A stretch of DNA of 64,000 nt from Candidatus Thiosymbion ectosymbiont of Catanema sp. Cochon2018 (GCA_011392765.1 WYCW01000002.1:342917-406916), one strand, 5' to 3'; counted from the stretch's first letter, positions 42,302-51,599 are shown. Notes: generated by a model from the sequence alone, not told the origin. Numbers and translations: made by a program.

Positions 42302-43552
42302 TCACCCTCCCTGGGCCGTTTCGTCGCGGGCCTGGATCTTCTCAGCCGCCGGTAAGCTGGTCACGGTCACCGGCGCCATGGTCACGAACTCCGCCCACTC
42401 CTGCATCATCCGGGCACGCTCGGCGAACAGGCCCCCGCGTTGGTAGGCGGCTTCGACCTTGTTTTCGATAACATGGGCCAGGGCCATCTCCGCTACGTCG
42501 CGGGGGTAGCTCGATACTTCGCCGGACCAATCCCGAAAGCTGGAACGGAAGCCGTGCGGAACGTAGTCACCGCGCTCGCAGTTGACGCCGTACCCCATCC
42601 CCCGCATCAGCTGCAGCAGGGCCATGTTGGACAGCGGCCTGCTCTGCCTCGTGCCGGGGAACAGGTAGGGGTTGCCATGGACCCGCGGCAGGGCCTCCAG
42701 CACGGCCAGGGCCGCATCCGACAGCGGAACCCGATGTTCACGTCCGGTCTTCATTCGGGACGCGGGAACGGTCCAGGTCCGGGTTTCTAGGTCGATTTCC
42801 TCCCATCGGGCTTTCAGGGCCTCACTGGTCCGGGTGGCGGTCAGGATCAGGAATTGCAGCGCCAGGGCGGACAAGCTGCCATTGGCGCGTAGCTCGGCCA
42901 TGAACGCGGGCAGGTCCTCGTAAGGCATAGCCGGATGATGTTCGGGCTTCTTGATCCTGGTGGGCCTGGGTAACAGTTTGTCGAGGTGTCCCCGCCAGCG
43001 GGCCGGGTTGGCCTGATCCCGGTAGCCGTGCGCCGCTGCGTAGTCCAGGATGTTCTCGATGCGCCCTTGTACCCGCTTGGCGGTTTCGGTTTTGCTGGTC
43101 CAGATCGGCTTGAGGATGCTCAGCACATCGTCCGTGCCGATGGCGTCTACCGGCTTGGCGCCGATCTCCGGGTGGGCATAGGTCCTGAGGGTACTCACCC
43201 ATTGGCGAGCGTGCCTGGCATTCTTCCAGCCGCCCCGGTGTGCCCGGATGTACCGGGCGGCGCAGGTGGTGAAAGTGGGCATTTCTACCTCACCCGCTTT
43301 CCGGGCCTCGATGGGGTCGACCCCGGCCTTCACCTTCTTTCGATGCCGGGCGGCCTTGACGCGGGCTTCGCCAAGACTCACGTCCGGGAAACCGCCCAAT
43401 CCCATCTCGCGCGAACGTCCGTTGAGCCGGAACCGGAAGACCCAACGCCGCGAACCGGACTTCGACACGACAAGCCGCAACCCCGCGCCGTCCTCATACT
43501 TGCCGGGGTCAGCGGTCGCCACTTGTCGCGCCGTGAGCTTGCCCTTGCTCAT
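42302..43552 (-). CDS. P4-type tyrosine integrase
   Basis: 416 residues. N-terminal Arm/DUF4102 domain (MGLGGFPDVSLGEARVKA), core-binding domain, then catalytic TATRTSEALKARWEEIDL (Arg), REHRVPLSDAALAVL, HGFRSSFRDW (HxxR) and the C-terminal ALAHVIENKVEAAYQRG (H and Tyr). All active residues are visible. Such integrases mobilise genomic islands, often at tRNA genes. It is the most intact gene of the 30.7-44 kb island. Confidence 0.92.
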   Translation of the reverse strand: MSKGKLTARQVATADPGKYEDGAGLRLVVSKSGSRRWVFRFRLNGRSREMGLGGFPDVSLGEARVKAARHRKKVKAGVDPIEARKAGEVEMPTFTTCAARYIRAHRGGWKNARHARQWVSTLRTYAHPEIGAKPVDAIGTDDVLSILKPIWTSKTETAKRVQGRIENILDYAAAHGYRDQANPARWRGHLDKLLPRPTRIKKPEHHPAMPYEDLPAFMAELRANGSLSALALQFLILTATRTSEALKARWEEIDLETRTWTVPASRMKTGREHRVPLSDAALAVLEALPRVHGNPYLFPGTRQSRPLSNMALLQLMRGMGYGVNCERGDYVPHGFRSSFRDWSGEVSSYPRDVAEMALAHVIENKVEAAYQRGGLFAERARMMQEWAEFVTMAPVTVTSLPAAEKIQARDETAQGG

Positions 43553-43555
43553 GGC

Positions 43556-43792
43556 TCAACCCAAGGCCCGTAGCGCATCAGCGAACCGGCAAACCGTATC
43601 CGACGCGCCGGTCGGGTGGATTACCCGCAGATCGCCCGTGACGGGCCGCCCGCCCATCGCTTGGACTTCTTGCGCGCCGGATAGCCGCTCGATCTCGCCG
43701 AACGCAGCAAGCCCGATCAGCAGGGCCTCCCGGATGCCGGCGATGGTCTCATCGTTAAGGGTGAGAGTAGAATTGGCAGTAGCCATGGCCAA
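43556..43792 (-). CDS. Small island protein upstream of integrase
   Basis: 78 residues, ATANSTLTLNDETIAGIREA and a C-terminal FADALRALG. Its stop is 3 bp from the integrase start, so the two are co-transcribed. No family recognised; could be an excisionase-like or regulatory protein, but no helix-turn-helix is obvious. Confidence 0.5.
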   Translation of the reverse strand: MAMATANSTLTLNDETIAGIREALLIGLAAFGEIERLSGAQEVQAMGGRPVTGDLRVIHPTGASDTVCRFADALRALG

Positions 43793-43963
43793 ACCTCTTG
43801 TGCAGGTTGGGTTGTGGTCAGGGCCTCGGTACGGTTGCCGCCGTATCGGGGCCTGCTTCGCTGGGGTGACGGGTGGGGCTTGTCCCCAAAATCACCCCCA
43901 AATCAGACATGGATTATAATGGGTTTTGTCGGATTGTCGAGGAACGGATCAGGAGGTAAGGCA

Positions 43964-44116
43964 TTGAAGTTGTTGTTTCTTACGGCAGCGCTTGTTACAT
44001 TCGGGCTCTCATCGAAACCCAAGATGAAAGTTGAAAGCAAGAAAAAAATCATTATAGAAATAGATAAGGAGTTTCATCAATACAGTCACCAATTTAGGCG
44101 TATGTGTCTCGCATAA
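43964..44116 (+). CDS. Small secreted or membrane peptide
   Basis: 50 residues with TTG start after a strong AGGAGGT at 7-bp spacing: LKLLFLTAALVTFGLSSKPK then a lysine-rich tail KVESKKKIIIEID. A hairpin terminator follows at 44149. The strong signals argue it is real; function unknown. Confidence 0.45.
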   Translation: MKLLFLTAALVTFGLSSKPKMKVESKKKIIIEIDKEFHQYSHQFRRMCLA

Positions 44117-44148
44117 CCGAGTCACCTTACGAATCCCTTATTCCCCCA

Positions 44149-44176
44149 AAAGGGAGCATCCGCTTCCTTTTTTGTG
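44149..44176 (+). terminator. Terminator-like hairpin
   Basis: AAGGGAGC-ATCC-GCTTCCTTTTTTG, stem followed by a T run. Confidence 0.6.
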
Positions 44177-44218
44177 TTATAGATCAGCATACGGATCCAG
44201 TGGGCACACCAAAGGCGC

Positions 44219-45193
44219 GTGCCGTCGATGCCTGACGACAGCTTGAACGGACACATCCACGTCGTCGCCGCGGCCCTGGCGGATTCCCAGGGGCAAATCC
44301 TGATCGCGAAACGCCCGGAGCGGGTCCATCAGGGCGGGCGGTGGGAGTTCCCTGGGGGCAAGCTGGAGCCCGGAGAGACCCCGGTAGTGGCCTTGGCCCG
44401 CGAGCTGCGGGAGGAGCTCGGGATCCGGATCTTGTCGTCCCGTCCTCTGATCCGCATCCATCATGACTACGGCGATTGCCACATCCTACTCGACGTCCAT
44501 CGCGTGACCGGCTATGCGGGTGATCCCTATGGAAGAGAGGGTCAGCCGATCGCCTGGGTCCATCCCGATGCCATGGACCCTGCGGCATTCCCGGCGGCGG
44601 ACAGACCCATCATCGCGGCGTTGCGCCTGCCCGAGCGTTATCTGATTACCGGCGCGGACCCCCGCGCCCCCGATCGCTTCCTGGACCGCCTGGACCGTGC
44701 GTTGGCGCGGGACGTCCGTCTGGTCCAGCTACGTGCCCATGACTCGAGCGATGACGACTATGCCGATCTGGCCGCGAGTGCGTTCCAAGTCTGCGCGCGT
44801 CACGGCGCCCGTCTGCTGCTCAACCGAGCCCCCCGCCTGGTCCGCGAGCTCCCCTGCCATGGGCTGCATCTGACGGCGCGGCGTTTGGTTGCTCTCACAT
44901 GCAGGCCCTGGGACGACCGGCGCCTGGTAGGGGCGTCCTGCCACACTGCCCAAGACCTGGCCCATGCCACACGCCTGGGCCTGGACTATGCCCTGCTCTC
45001 GCCGGTTCGGGCGACCCGGAGCCACCCGGACGCCCGCCCCCTGGGCTGGGAGCGCTTCGCCGCGCTCGTCGAAGACGCCGGACTGCCTGTCTATGCCCTC
45101 GGTGGCCTGGGACCCGAGGATCTGGATACGGCCTTGGCCCACGGTGCCCAAGGCATCGCGGCGATCCGCGGATTCTGGGGACATCGAGGATGA
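44219..45193 (+). CDS. Nudix hydrolase fused to ThiE-like domain
   Basis: 324 residues. Residues 10-135 are MutT-like with the Nudix box GGKLEPGETPVVALARELRE EELG. Residues about 140-320 are a thiamine-phosphate-synthase-like TIM barrel (VRLVQLRAHDSSDDDYADLA, LNRAPRLVRELPCHGLHLTA, PVYALGGLGPEDLDTALAHG). This fusion is usual in gammaproteobacteria. The MutT half would remove oxidised nucleotides such as 8-oxo-dGTP. Confidence 0.88.
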   Translation: MPSMPDDSLNGHIHVVAAALADSQGQILIAKRPERVHQGGRWEFPGGKLEPGETPVVALARELREELGIRILSSRPLIRIHHDYGDCHILLDVHRVTGYAGDPYGREGQPIAWVHPDAMDPAAFPAADRPIIAALRLPERYLITGADPRAPDRFLDRLDRALARDVRLVQLRAHDSSDDDYADLAASAFQVCARHGARLLLNRAPRLVRELPCHGLHLTARRLVALTCRPWDDRRLVGASCHTAQDLAHATRLGLDYALLSPVRATRSHPDARPLGWERFAALVEDAGLPVYALGGLGPEDLDTALAHGAQGIAAIRGFWGHRG

Positions 45194-45216
45194 AATCCGC
45201 TCGCATACACCCCAAC

Positions 45217-45367
45217 CTAGGGGATGTTCTCAATTAAGCCGGGGCATCGCAGAAACTAAGAACGTAGCGCGGGCGTCCCGCCTGCCGGAACACGGGCGTT
45301 TCGCCCGCGGGTTGCAGGCGAGACGCCTGCGCTACATGGATTTGGCTTAATTGAGAACACCCCCTAA
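45217..45367. repeat. CTAGGGG-TGTTCTCAATT-ended element
   Basis: CCTAGGGGATGTTCTCAATT and AATTGAGAACACCCCCTAA, with an inner palindrome of GCGGGCGTCCCGCCTGC and GCAGGCGAGACGCCTGC. Related to 36297-36447. Confidence 0.72.
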
Positions 45368-45594
45368 CGAGGCTTCGCCTCAGACCGACGAGGCGTGATG
45401 CCCCAGAAGCCCCTCTCCCGTAAGGCCCCATCTCCTCCGCTCAACCAGCCGTTGGAGAACCTGGGTAGGTCGAAATCGAAATCGAAATCGGGATCGGGAT
45501 CGCAATCGGAATTTCGATTCCGATCCCGATTTGTGCACTGCATAAACTTGACTCATTTGTAAAGCTACGGGTCCCTCAAGGATCCTAGAGGACC
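45363..45594 (-). repeat. Composite dispersed repeat, inverted copy
   Basis: CGAGGCTTCGCCTCAGACCG at the left, hexamer tract GAAATCGAAATCG to GGGATCGGGATCG in the middle, and AACTTGACTCATTTGTAAAG to CTCAAGGATCCTAG on the right. With the copy at 46911-47122 it brackets the radical SAM gene in inverted orientation. Confidence 0.78.
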
Positions 45595-45654
45595 TGATCG
45601 CGGCAGGACGGTACGAGCCGATCGGGAGGCAGGGCACACCTCTCGTGTGGACTG

Positions 45655-45785
45655 CCGATGGTACAGGATTAACGGGATTTACAGGATTGACAGGATTTCT
45701 TTTTGGTTTCCGGGTCGTTATGCCCCCCGATACCCACAGCAAGAAATCCTGTCAATCCTGTTAATCCCGTCCTATTTGCGGCTGG
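45655..45785. repeat. Palindrome of CAGGATTGACAGGATT words
   Basis: ACAGGATTAACGGGATTTAC and AATCCTGTCAATCCTGTTAA. Extends into the 3' end of the radical SAM gene, whose last codons and stop it provides. Confidence 0.7.
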
Positions 45786-46890
45786 CAGCGAGGGGAAGAC
45801 AACCACTTTCGGGATCGAACAGGGAGCCTTGGGCGCCCGCCGGTCCGGGCGCTCGGAAGCGTCCGGGATCCAGCGTCCAGGCCGCATCCTGCCGCAACAG
45901 ACCGAGGCGGCCGGCGGCCAGCTCGAAGCGCTGCCGGAGCAGCTCGGCGATCGGTCCCGTGCCGGTAAACCGGGTCCCGAATTGCGCGTCGTTGAGCTTG
46001 CCTTGTCGGCACTGGCGGATCAGGCTCAGGACCTTCTCGGCCTTCTCGGGAAAGTGGGTCCGCAGCCAGTCCGCGAACAGCTCTTTGACCTCCAGGGGCA
46101 GGCGGATCAGCAGGCCCCCGGCGCGAGACGCACCCGTCCGCGCTGCCGCCGCCAATATCCGCTCCAGGTCCTGGTCCGTAAGGCCGGGAATCAGGGGAGA
46201 AACCAGCACACCGGTTGGAATTCCGGCCTGCGCCAGCGCGTGAATGACCTCCAGTCTGCGCTGCGGCGACGCCGCACGCGGCTCGAGGTGCCGGGCGAGA
46301 CCGCCATCCAGGGTGGCGATGGAAATCTGCATCGCCGCACAGCGGTCCGCGGCCATGGCCCTGAGTAGGTCCAGGTCCCGCAGCACCAGGGCGGACTTGG
46401 TGGTCACCGCCACCGGGTGGCGGCAGGCGTGGAGTACCTCCAGTATCTGCCGGGTAATCAGGAGCCGGCGTTCGATCGGCTGGTACGGATCCGTGACAGC
46501 ACCGAGTACGATGGTCGCGGGTCGATAGCCGGGCCTGGCCAGCTCCCGCTCCAGTTGTTCGGCGGCGTCGGGCTTGTAGAAGAGCCGACGCTCGAAATCC
46601 AGTCCCGGCGACAGTCCAAGCCAGGCGTGAGTCGGCCGCGCGTAGCAGTAGATGCAGCCGTGCTCGCAGCCGCGATAGGGATTGATGGAACGGTCGAAGG
46701 GAACGTCCGGGGATCGATTCCGGCTGATGATGGTACGGCTCGTATCCACCGCAAGCTCGGTGGGCAACGGCTCCGGCGCCTCGGAATACCAACCGTCGTC
46801 GACCGCCTCGCGGCGATGGTCCGCGTAGCGGTTGTCCGGATTAGAGACGGCACCGCGGCCCCGTTGCAGTGTGCGGTAATGGTCGCTCAT
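45772..46890 (-). CDS. PA0069-family radical SAM protein
   Basis: 372 residues. The cluster motif is RGCEHGCIYCYARPTHAWLG (CxxxCxxC), preceded by SINPY and followed by VTDPYQPIERRLLITR and TKSALVLRDLDLLRAM. These are the SplB-like/PA0069 signatures. Reaction unknown. The C-terminal codons (PLAASRK) fall within a palindrome repeat, so the tail may have been altered. Confidence 0.87.
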   Translation of the reverse strand: MSDHYRTLQRGRGAVSNPDNRYADHRREAVDDGWYSEAPEPLPTELAVDTSRTIISRNRSPDVPFDRSINPYRGCEHGCIYCYARPTHAWLGLSPGLDFERRLFYKPDAAEQLERELARPGYRPATIVLGAVTDPYQPIERRLLITRQILEVLHACRHPVAVTTKSALVLRDLDLLRAMAADRCAAMQISIATLDGGLARHLEPRAASPQRRLEVIHALAQAGIPTGVLVSPLIPGLTDQDLERILAAAARTGASRAGGLLIRLPLEVKELFADWLRTHFPEKAEKVLSLIRQCRQGKLNDAQFGTRFTGTGPIAELLRQRFELAAGRLGLLRQDAAWTLDPGRFRAPGPAGAQGSLFDPESGCLPLAASRK

Positions 46891-46910
46891 GGCCTCGGCC
46901 CGGAGCTAGG

Positions 46911-47122
46911 ATCTTTGAGGGACCCGAATCTTTACAAATGAGTCAAGTTTGTGCAGTGCATAAATCGGGATCGAAATCGAGATTCCGATTGCGATCCCGA
47001 TCCCGATTTCGACCTACCCCGGCTCTCCAACGGCTGGTTGGGCGGAGGAGATGGAGCCTTACGGGAGAGGAGCTTTTGGGGCCTCATGCTTCGTCGGTCT
47101 GAGGCGGAGCCTCGCTAGGTCC
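46911..47122 (+). repeat. Composite dispersed repeat, full copy
   Basis: CTAGGATCTTTGAGGGACCC, AAATGAGTCAAGTTTGTGC, hexamers GATCCCGATCCCGATTTCG, CTCTCCAACGGCTGGTTGG, GGGAGAGGAGC and GGCGGAGCCTCGCTAGG in order. It is the clearest uninterrupted copy (about 212 bp). Confidence 0.8.
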
Positions 47123-47139
47123 TATTGACATAATCGTAG

Positions 47140-47245
47140 TGCCAACCGCTAATAGGACAAGATTCACAGGATTTCCAGGATTAACAGGATTATTTTTCTT
47201 AAATAACAATTATAATATCTTGTTAATCCTTGTACTATTGGCTAA
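47140..47245. repeat. Palindrome of CAGGATTAACAGGATT words
   Basis: CCGCTAATAGGACAAGATTC and TTGTACTATTGGC at the ends; third copy of the family seen at 41115 and 45655. Confidence 0.7.
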
Positions 47246-47378
47246 CGCAGCAGAGTGAATTGGAAAGGTATACACGCGTTCACCCGGTACCCGGTAGATT
47301 CGCACTGGCAGGAAGGCCACCGACTTGGCTATAGTTCAGCCCGTACCGACACCAACGATCACCCGAGGAGATTTACCG

Positions 47379-47966
47379 ATGGCCACTAAGCGGATCCTGA
47401 TGCTGGTAGGCGACTTCGTGGAAGACTACGAGGTCATGGTGCCCTTCCAAATGTTCCAAATGGTGGGTCACGAGGTCCATGCCGTATGTCCTGACAAGAA
47501 GCCCGGCGACTATGTGTGCACGGCAGTGCACGACTTCGAGGGCGATCAGACCTACAGCGAGAAGCCCGGCCACAACTTTGCCGTCAACGCCGATTTCACG
47601 ACCACCGACCCCGCCGGCTACGATGCCCTGGTTATTCCCGGTGGCCGGGCCCCGGAGTACCTGCGGCTCAACGAGCGCCTGATCGAGATCGTGCGCCAAT
47701 TCGCCACGGCGGACAAGCCCATCGCCGCCATCTGCCACGGTCAGCAGATCCTGGTCGCCGCGGGGGTGCTGGAGGGCAAGAACGCCACCGCCTATCCGGC
47801 GCTCAAACCCGACATCGAGCGGGCCGGCGGTTGCTGGTGCGAGATCAACGAGACCTTCTCCAACGCCTATGTGGACGGCAACCTGGTGACAGCAGCGGCG
47901 TGGCCGGCCCATCCGGAGTGGATCCGCAAATTCCTGGAAGTATTGGGGACACGCATCGAGCCCTGA
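47379..47966 (+). CDS. DJ-1/PfpI-family protein
   Basis: 195 residues from [20 protein letters not shown] with GAGGAG upstream (an earlier in-frame codon at 47325 is not favoured). [20 protein letters not shown] carries the nucleophilic-elbow Cys in AICHG, and [10 protein letters not shown] the partner region. Possible glyoxalase/deglycase or protease-like stress protein; activity not defined. Confidence 0.86.
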   Translation: MATKRILMLVGDFVEDYEVMVPFQMFQMVGHEVHAVCPDKKPGDYVCTAVHDFEGDQTYSEKPGHNFAVNADFTTTDPAGYDALVIPGGRAPEYLRLNERLIEIVRQFATADKPIAAICHGQQILVAAGVLEGKNATAYPALKPDIERAGGCWCEINETFSNAYVDGNLVTAAAWPAHPEWIRKFLEVLGTRIEP

Positions 47967-48013
47967 TTGCGGGCCGCCCGCGAGTGGTTATTATTCGGTG
48001 AGGCAAAGCCCGT

Positions 48014-48316
48014 AGGTGACGGTTTTGCTGCTGACATCGATTCCGGCAACGTTCATGAGCGGTTCCTCGTAAGCAAAAAAGGCGCTAGGATCAAGACTTG
48101 GTTCCCCGACCCTGGACCCTCGCCTACCGACCTTGTGTATGCAGGCTCACGAGCATGGCTCAAGGCCTCGGATACTCTCCGGTCTGGGCGAAGAGGGCGG
48201 GGGCCAATCTACGGACAGGCTCGTAGCCTCAGGATGCGACGGCTTCCCCAGGTACTCTTCATCAAATCCTTTTATACCTCATCCTTGGCTTTCCCTTGGA
48301 AACAGAACATACAAGG
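48014..48316 (-). mobile_element. IS110 remnant (non-coding end plus first codons)
   Basis: Matches 37525-37812: the first dozen transposase codons (NVAGIDVSSKTV) and the whole upstream non-coding end, but no further coding sequence. A solo bridge-RNA-bearing end. 48317-48500 has no gene. Confidence 0.78.
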
Positions 48317-48500
48317 ATGGACGTAGGATGCGGTGAGCGCGGTAGGTTTTACAGGATGGCATCACGAAGAGGCGCGAACCGCATCAATGGATGTCCGACC
48401 AGTGGCGAGCCGCATCTTTGGTCTGCTGAAACACCGCGTCGGCCGGAAGTCGACAGCAACTTATCGAGCATGGGTTTTCCCGCACGCTTGCGGCGGGACC

Positions 48501-50411
48501 TCAACGTTCGCCGTCGCCCACTCTGAGGATCTTCGGGGTAACGAAGATCAACAGCTCGTTGTTACTGTTTTTGCGGACGGTGCTCTTGAAAAGGTTGCCG
48601 ATCACGGGCAGGTCGCCGAGCCAGGGTACCTGTTTCTTGTCGAGCTCCTTGGTACGCTCGAACACCCCGCCGAGTACGACCGTCTCGCCGTCGTCCACCA
48701 GCACGTTGGTCTTTACCGAGCGGGTATCGATCGGTGGTACGCCCAGGACCTGGCGGGTGAAGTCCGCGTTGTCCTTTTTGACCTCGAGGCCGATGATGAC
48801 GCGGTCGTCGGGGGTAATTCGGGGTATGACCTTGAGCTCGAGCACGGCCTCTTTGAAGGCTACGGTGGTCCTGCCGAGCTCCTGCTGTTCCTGATAGGGG
48901 ATTTCCTGCCCGACCTTGATAGTCGCCTCCTGGTTGTCGGAGGTAATCACCCGCGGGCTGGAGATGATCTCTCCCCGCCCTTCCCGCTGCATGGCGGTGA
49001 GCTCGAGCTGGAGCAGATAGGATCCAACCTTGCCGAGGAGAAAATTGACCCCGCTGGTCGGGTTCGCAACGGGGAGGTTGACCATGAGGGGGACGGTATT
49101 ATTCGGGATCTGAATCGTGCCGACGCCTGCCAGGGCAGGATTCCGCGCTCGATGGACATCGGCGGTACTCCCGGGATAACCCCCGACGGCGCCCGTGAGC
49201 TCGTTGAAGTCGCCCTGGTTGATATTCTCCTGCCACCGGCTGAACCCGAAACGCACCCCCAAATCCCGCGCGAAATCGTGGTTGGCGACGACTACGCGCG
49301 ACTCGATCATGACTTGGCGTACCGGCACGTCCAGTCTGTCGACGATGCGCCGGATGTCCCCCAACTTGGCTTGAGTATCCTGCACCAGGAGGGTATTGGT
49401 GCGCTCGTCGAAGGTAACCTTGCCGCGCTCGGAGAGTAGTTGGTTCTGCTTCGATTTCAGCAGCGCCGTCAACTCGTCTGCCTTGGCGTAGTTGACTTGG
49501 ATGAACTCGGAGTCCAGGGGCGCGAGCGCTTCGACCTTCCGGTTGGCCAGGAGCTCCGCCTCTTCCTGCCGAACGATGTCCAGGGTGGGGGCCACCATGA
49601 TGATATTGTCCATTCGCCGCATGGACAGTCCCTTTGCTTTGAGGATGATGTCCAGGGCCTGATCCCAGGGGACATCTTTCAACCGGAGAGTGATGTTGCC
49701 GGCCACCGTGTCGCTGGCGACCAGGTTGAGCCCGGTGAAGTCCGCCAGGAGCCGGAGTACCGCACGCACCTCGATGTCCTGGAAATTCAGGGAGATGAGG
49801 TCTCCCGAGTACTTGTCGTCCCGGCCTCCCCGCCCCCCTTTGGCCAGCGGCCGCAACACCACGGGAGTGGGCTTGTGGTTTCGGACACCGGTGTTGGGGG
49901 CGGTGGCCCGGGACCGGGGACGATTCGCCGTCGATCCGGATGGTGGCGTGGACGGCGGCGGCGTTGCATGCGGGAGGTTCAGTGCGATGGTGACCCGGTC
50001 AGCGTCGGTGTCCACTTGATAATCAACCGAATTGCGGAGGTCGATTACGACGCGGGTGCGATCGGTCGCCTCCACCACCGCTAGGCTCCGCACCGGCCCG
50101 ATGCCGATGGGTATGCGCTTGCGGTCGAGGCCGTTCTCGACGCCCGCCAAGTCCAGGACGATCCGCGCCGGATTGTCGGTAGCAAAGGTCCGGGGTGGCG
50201 CTATCGCGGCGGAGAGCCGCAGCTCGATCCGCAGCCGATTTCCAGGCCGGGCCGCGTACTCTACGCCTTGTAATACGGGCGCGGCAAACACCGGTATCTG
50301 GGGAACCAGCCACAGCAAGAATGCCGACAGCGCGGCCACGGGCAGGTGCTTCCCCGCTAATAAGACCCGATCGGTCCGGGACCGAATCGAGGTGAGCGAC
50401 AGAGCCTTCAT
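48501..50411 (-). CDS. pilQ: Type IV pilus secretin PilQ
   Basis: 636 residues. Signal peptide, one AMIN domain (about residues 47-150), a proline-rich linker, secretin N0/N1 domains from DLISLNFQDIEVRAVLRLLA and a C-terminal secretin with VPLMVNLPVA, SSPRVITSDNQEATIKVGQE and VPWLGDLPVIGNLFKS. Forms the outer-membrane pore of the type IV pilus. Only one AMIN domain is visible, shorter than many PilQ (about 700). Last gene of the pil cluster. Confidence 0.93.
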   Translation of the reverse strand: MKALSLTSIRSRTDRVLLAGKHLPVAALSAFLLWLVPQIPVFAAPVLQGVEYAARPGNRLRIELRLSAAIAPPRTFATDNPARIVLDLAGVENGLDRKRIPIGIGPVRSLAVVEATDRTRVVIDLRNSVDYQVDTDADRVTIALNLPHATPPPSTPPSGSTANRPRSRATAPNTGVRNHKPTPVVLRPLAKGGRGGRDDKYSGDLISLNFQDIEVRAVLRLLADFTGLNLVASDTVAGNITLRLKDVPWDQALDIILKAKGLSMRRMDNIIMVAPTLDIVRQEEAELLANRKVEALAPLDSEFIQVNYAKADELTALLKSKQNQLLSERGKVTFDERTNTLLVQDTQAKLGDIRRIVDRLDVPVRQVMIESRVVVANHDFARDLGVRFGFSRWQENINQGDFNELTGAVGGYPGSTADVHRARNPALAGVGTIQIPNNTVPLMVNLPVANPTSGVNFLLGKVGSYLLQLELTAMQREGRGEIISSPRVITSDNQEATIKVGQEIPYQEQQELGRTTVAFKEAVLELKVIPRITPDDRVIIGLEVKKDNADFTRQVLGVPPIDTRSVKTNVLVDDGETVVLGGVFERTKELDKKQVPWLGDLPVIGNLFKSTVRKNSNNELLIFVTPKILRVGDGER

Positions 50412-50432
50412 CGCGCCTTGGTCGCCCCCGAC

Positions 50433-50951
50433 CTATCGGTTCAAGGCAAGGGTCGCCCGGCGTTCACGCCAGGTACCGCCGGCGGAGACGAGTTCGGTAA
50501 GGTCGATCTTCTCTTCGGTAATGCGCATGATCCGACCATGGTTGGTGCCCAGATAATTGCCTACGCTCACCTGGAACAAGGTCCGGTCGGGCGTCGTGAC
50601 CAGAGCCCAAATAAGGTCCCCCCGCGCCAGGGTGCCCACCATGGTGAGGGTGTCGAGGGGGAACCGTTCCAGCTCTTCCTTAGGCCGCAACGGATCGGGG
50701 GCGATGCCGTCGCCGACGGGCGCGGTAGGTATGGCGACGCTTCGGCGATCCGGCACGAACGGGTCGCGTCGGTCCTCGGGTTCAAAGGGGAAGCCGGTGA
50801 TCGGCTCGAGCGCGGGCAGGGAATCGATGGGACCGGGCTTGCGTGCCTTTACCTGGCGTGCGTATTCCTCCAGATCGGTCAGATCGTCGCTGCCGCAAGC
50901 GACGAGAACGATCATCACGGCCAGCATGGCGAAGTAAGCGCTCGGGCTCAT
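50433..50951 (-). CDS. pilP: Pilus assembly lipoprotein PilP
   Basis: 172 residues. Lipobox at MIVLVACGSD, DRRDPFVPD and RFPLDTLTMVGTLARGDLIW are PilP signatures. Inner-membrane lipoprotein linking PilNO to PilQ. Overlaps pilO by 4 bp and lies 21 bp upstream of pilQ. Confidence 0.92.
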   Translation of the reverse strand: MSPSAYFAMLAVMIVLVACGSDDLTDLEEYARQVKARKPGPIDSLPALEPITGFPFEPEDRRDPFVPDRRSVAIPTAPVGDGIAPDPLRPKEELERFPLDTLTMVGTLARGDLIWALVTTPDRTLFQVSVGNYLGTNHGRIMRITEEKIDLTELVSAGGTWRERRATLALNR

Positions 50952-51559
50952 TCGGCGGTTGCCTCATCGAGATACCGGTAGGTCTTGACGGTTGCCTCGA
51001 GGTTCAGGGGTACCGCCGGGTCGGATGCACCGGATTCGACCCGGCGGGCGTCGATCCTGAGGTCGTGGATGGTGACGATCCGAGGTAACGCGGCCAGCCC
51101 CTCGATGAAACGGCTGAATTCATGGAAGTGCCCGGTGACGCGGATTTGGATCGGCAGCTCGGCGTAAAAGTCCCGGCGCTGTTCGTCCATGGGCTGAAAA
51201 AGCTCGAACTCCAGTCCGGCCGCGCGCCCGGTTCGTGAGACGTCTACCAGCAGTGCCGCGACTTCCGTCTGGTCCGGAAGCCGGCGCAGCAGAGTACCGA
51301 AGGATTCCTCCATTGCCGCAAGCTGCCGTCGGTAGGCCGCCAGGTTGGCGGCCCGATGCTGTTTGGACTCGAACTCACCGCGCAGGCTGGTTTCTGCTTG
51401 CTCGGCGGTCCGCAGGCGCCGGAGCTGATCCCGGGTATCGAAAGCATACCAGACCCCGGCGATGCTCCCGCAGAGAATAAGCATCAGCATCGCCTTGGCG
51501 AAGCACGGCCAGTCACCGATGTGCCCCAGGTTCAGCTCGGTCAGCCGGTTGAGATCCAC
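50948..51559 (-). CDS. pilO: Pilus assembly protein PilO
   Basis: 203 residues. One N-terminal membrane segment (MLMLILCGSIAGVWYAF), a coiled coil, then LLVDVSRTGRAAGLEFELFQ and GHFHEFSRFIEGLAALPRIV, the PilO ferredoxin-like domain. Normally follows pilN immediately; here 600 bp of repeats and a PAAR-like fragment separate them. Confidence 0.92.
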   Translation of the reverse strand: MDLNRLTELNLGHIGDWPCFAKAMLMLILCGSIAGVWYAFDTRDQLRRLRTAEQAETSLRGEFESKQHRAANLAAYRRQLAAMEESFGTLLRRLPDQTEVAALLVDVSRTGRAAGLEFELFQPMDEQRRDFYAELPIQIRVTGHFHEFSRFIEGLAALPRIVTIHDLRIDARRVESGASDPAVPLNLEATVKTYRYLDEATAE

Positions 51560-51599
51560 TGCCGGTCAGGGCTACCGAATAATCATCACGGTTGAAACA

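Noticed and set aside
30628..43552. tRNA-Ser 3' end as attachment site of the P4-type integrase
   Set aside because: No second copy of the tRNA 3' sequence was found near the integrase, so the island borders remain unproven.
48333..49439. Long plus-strand ORF opposite pilQ
   Set aside because: It is an antisense shadow of the clearly recognisable secretin gene.
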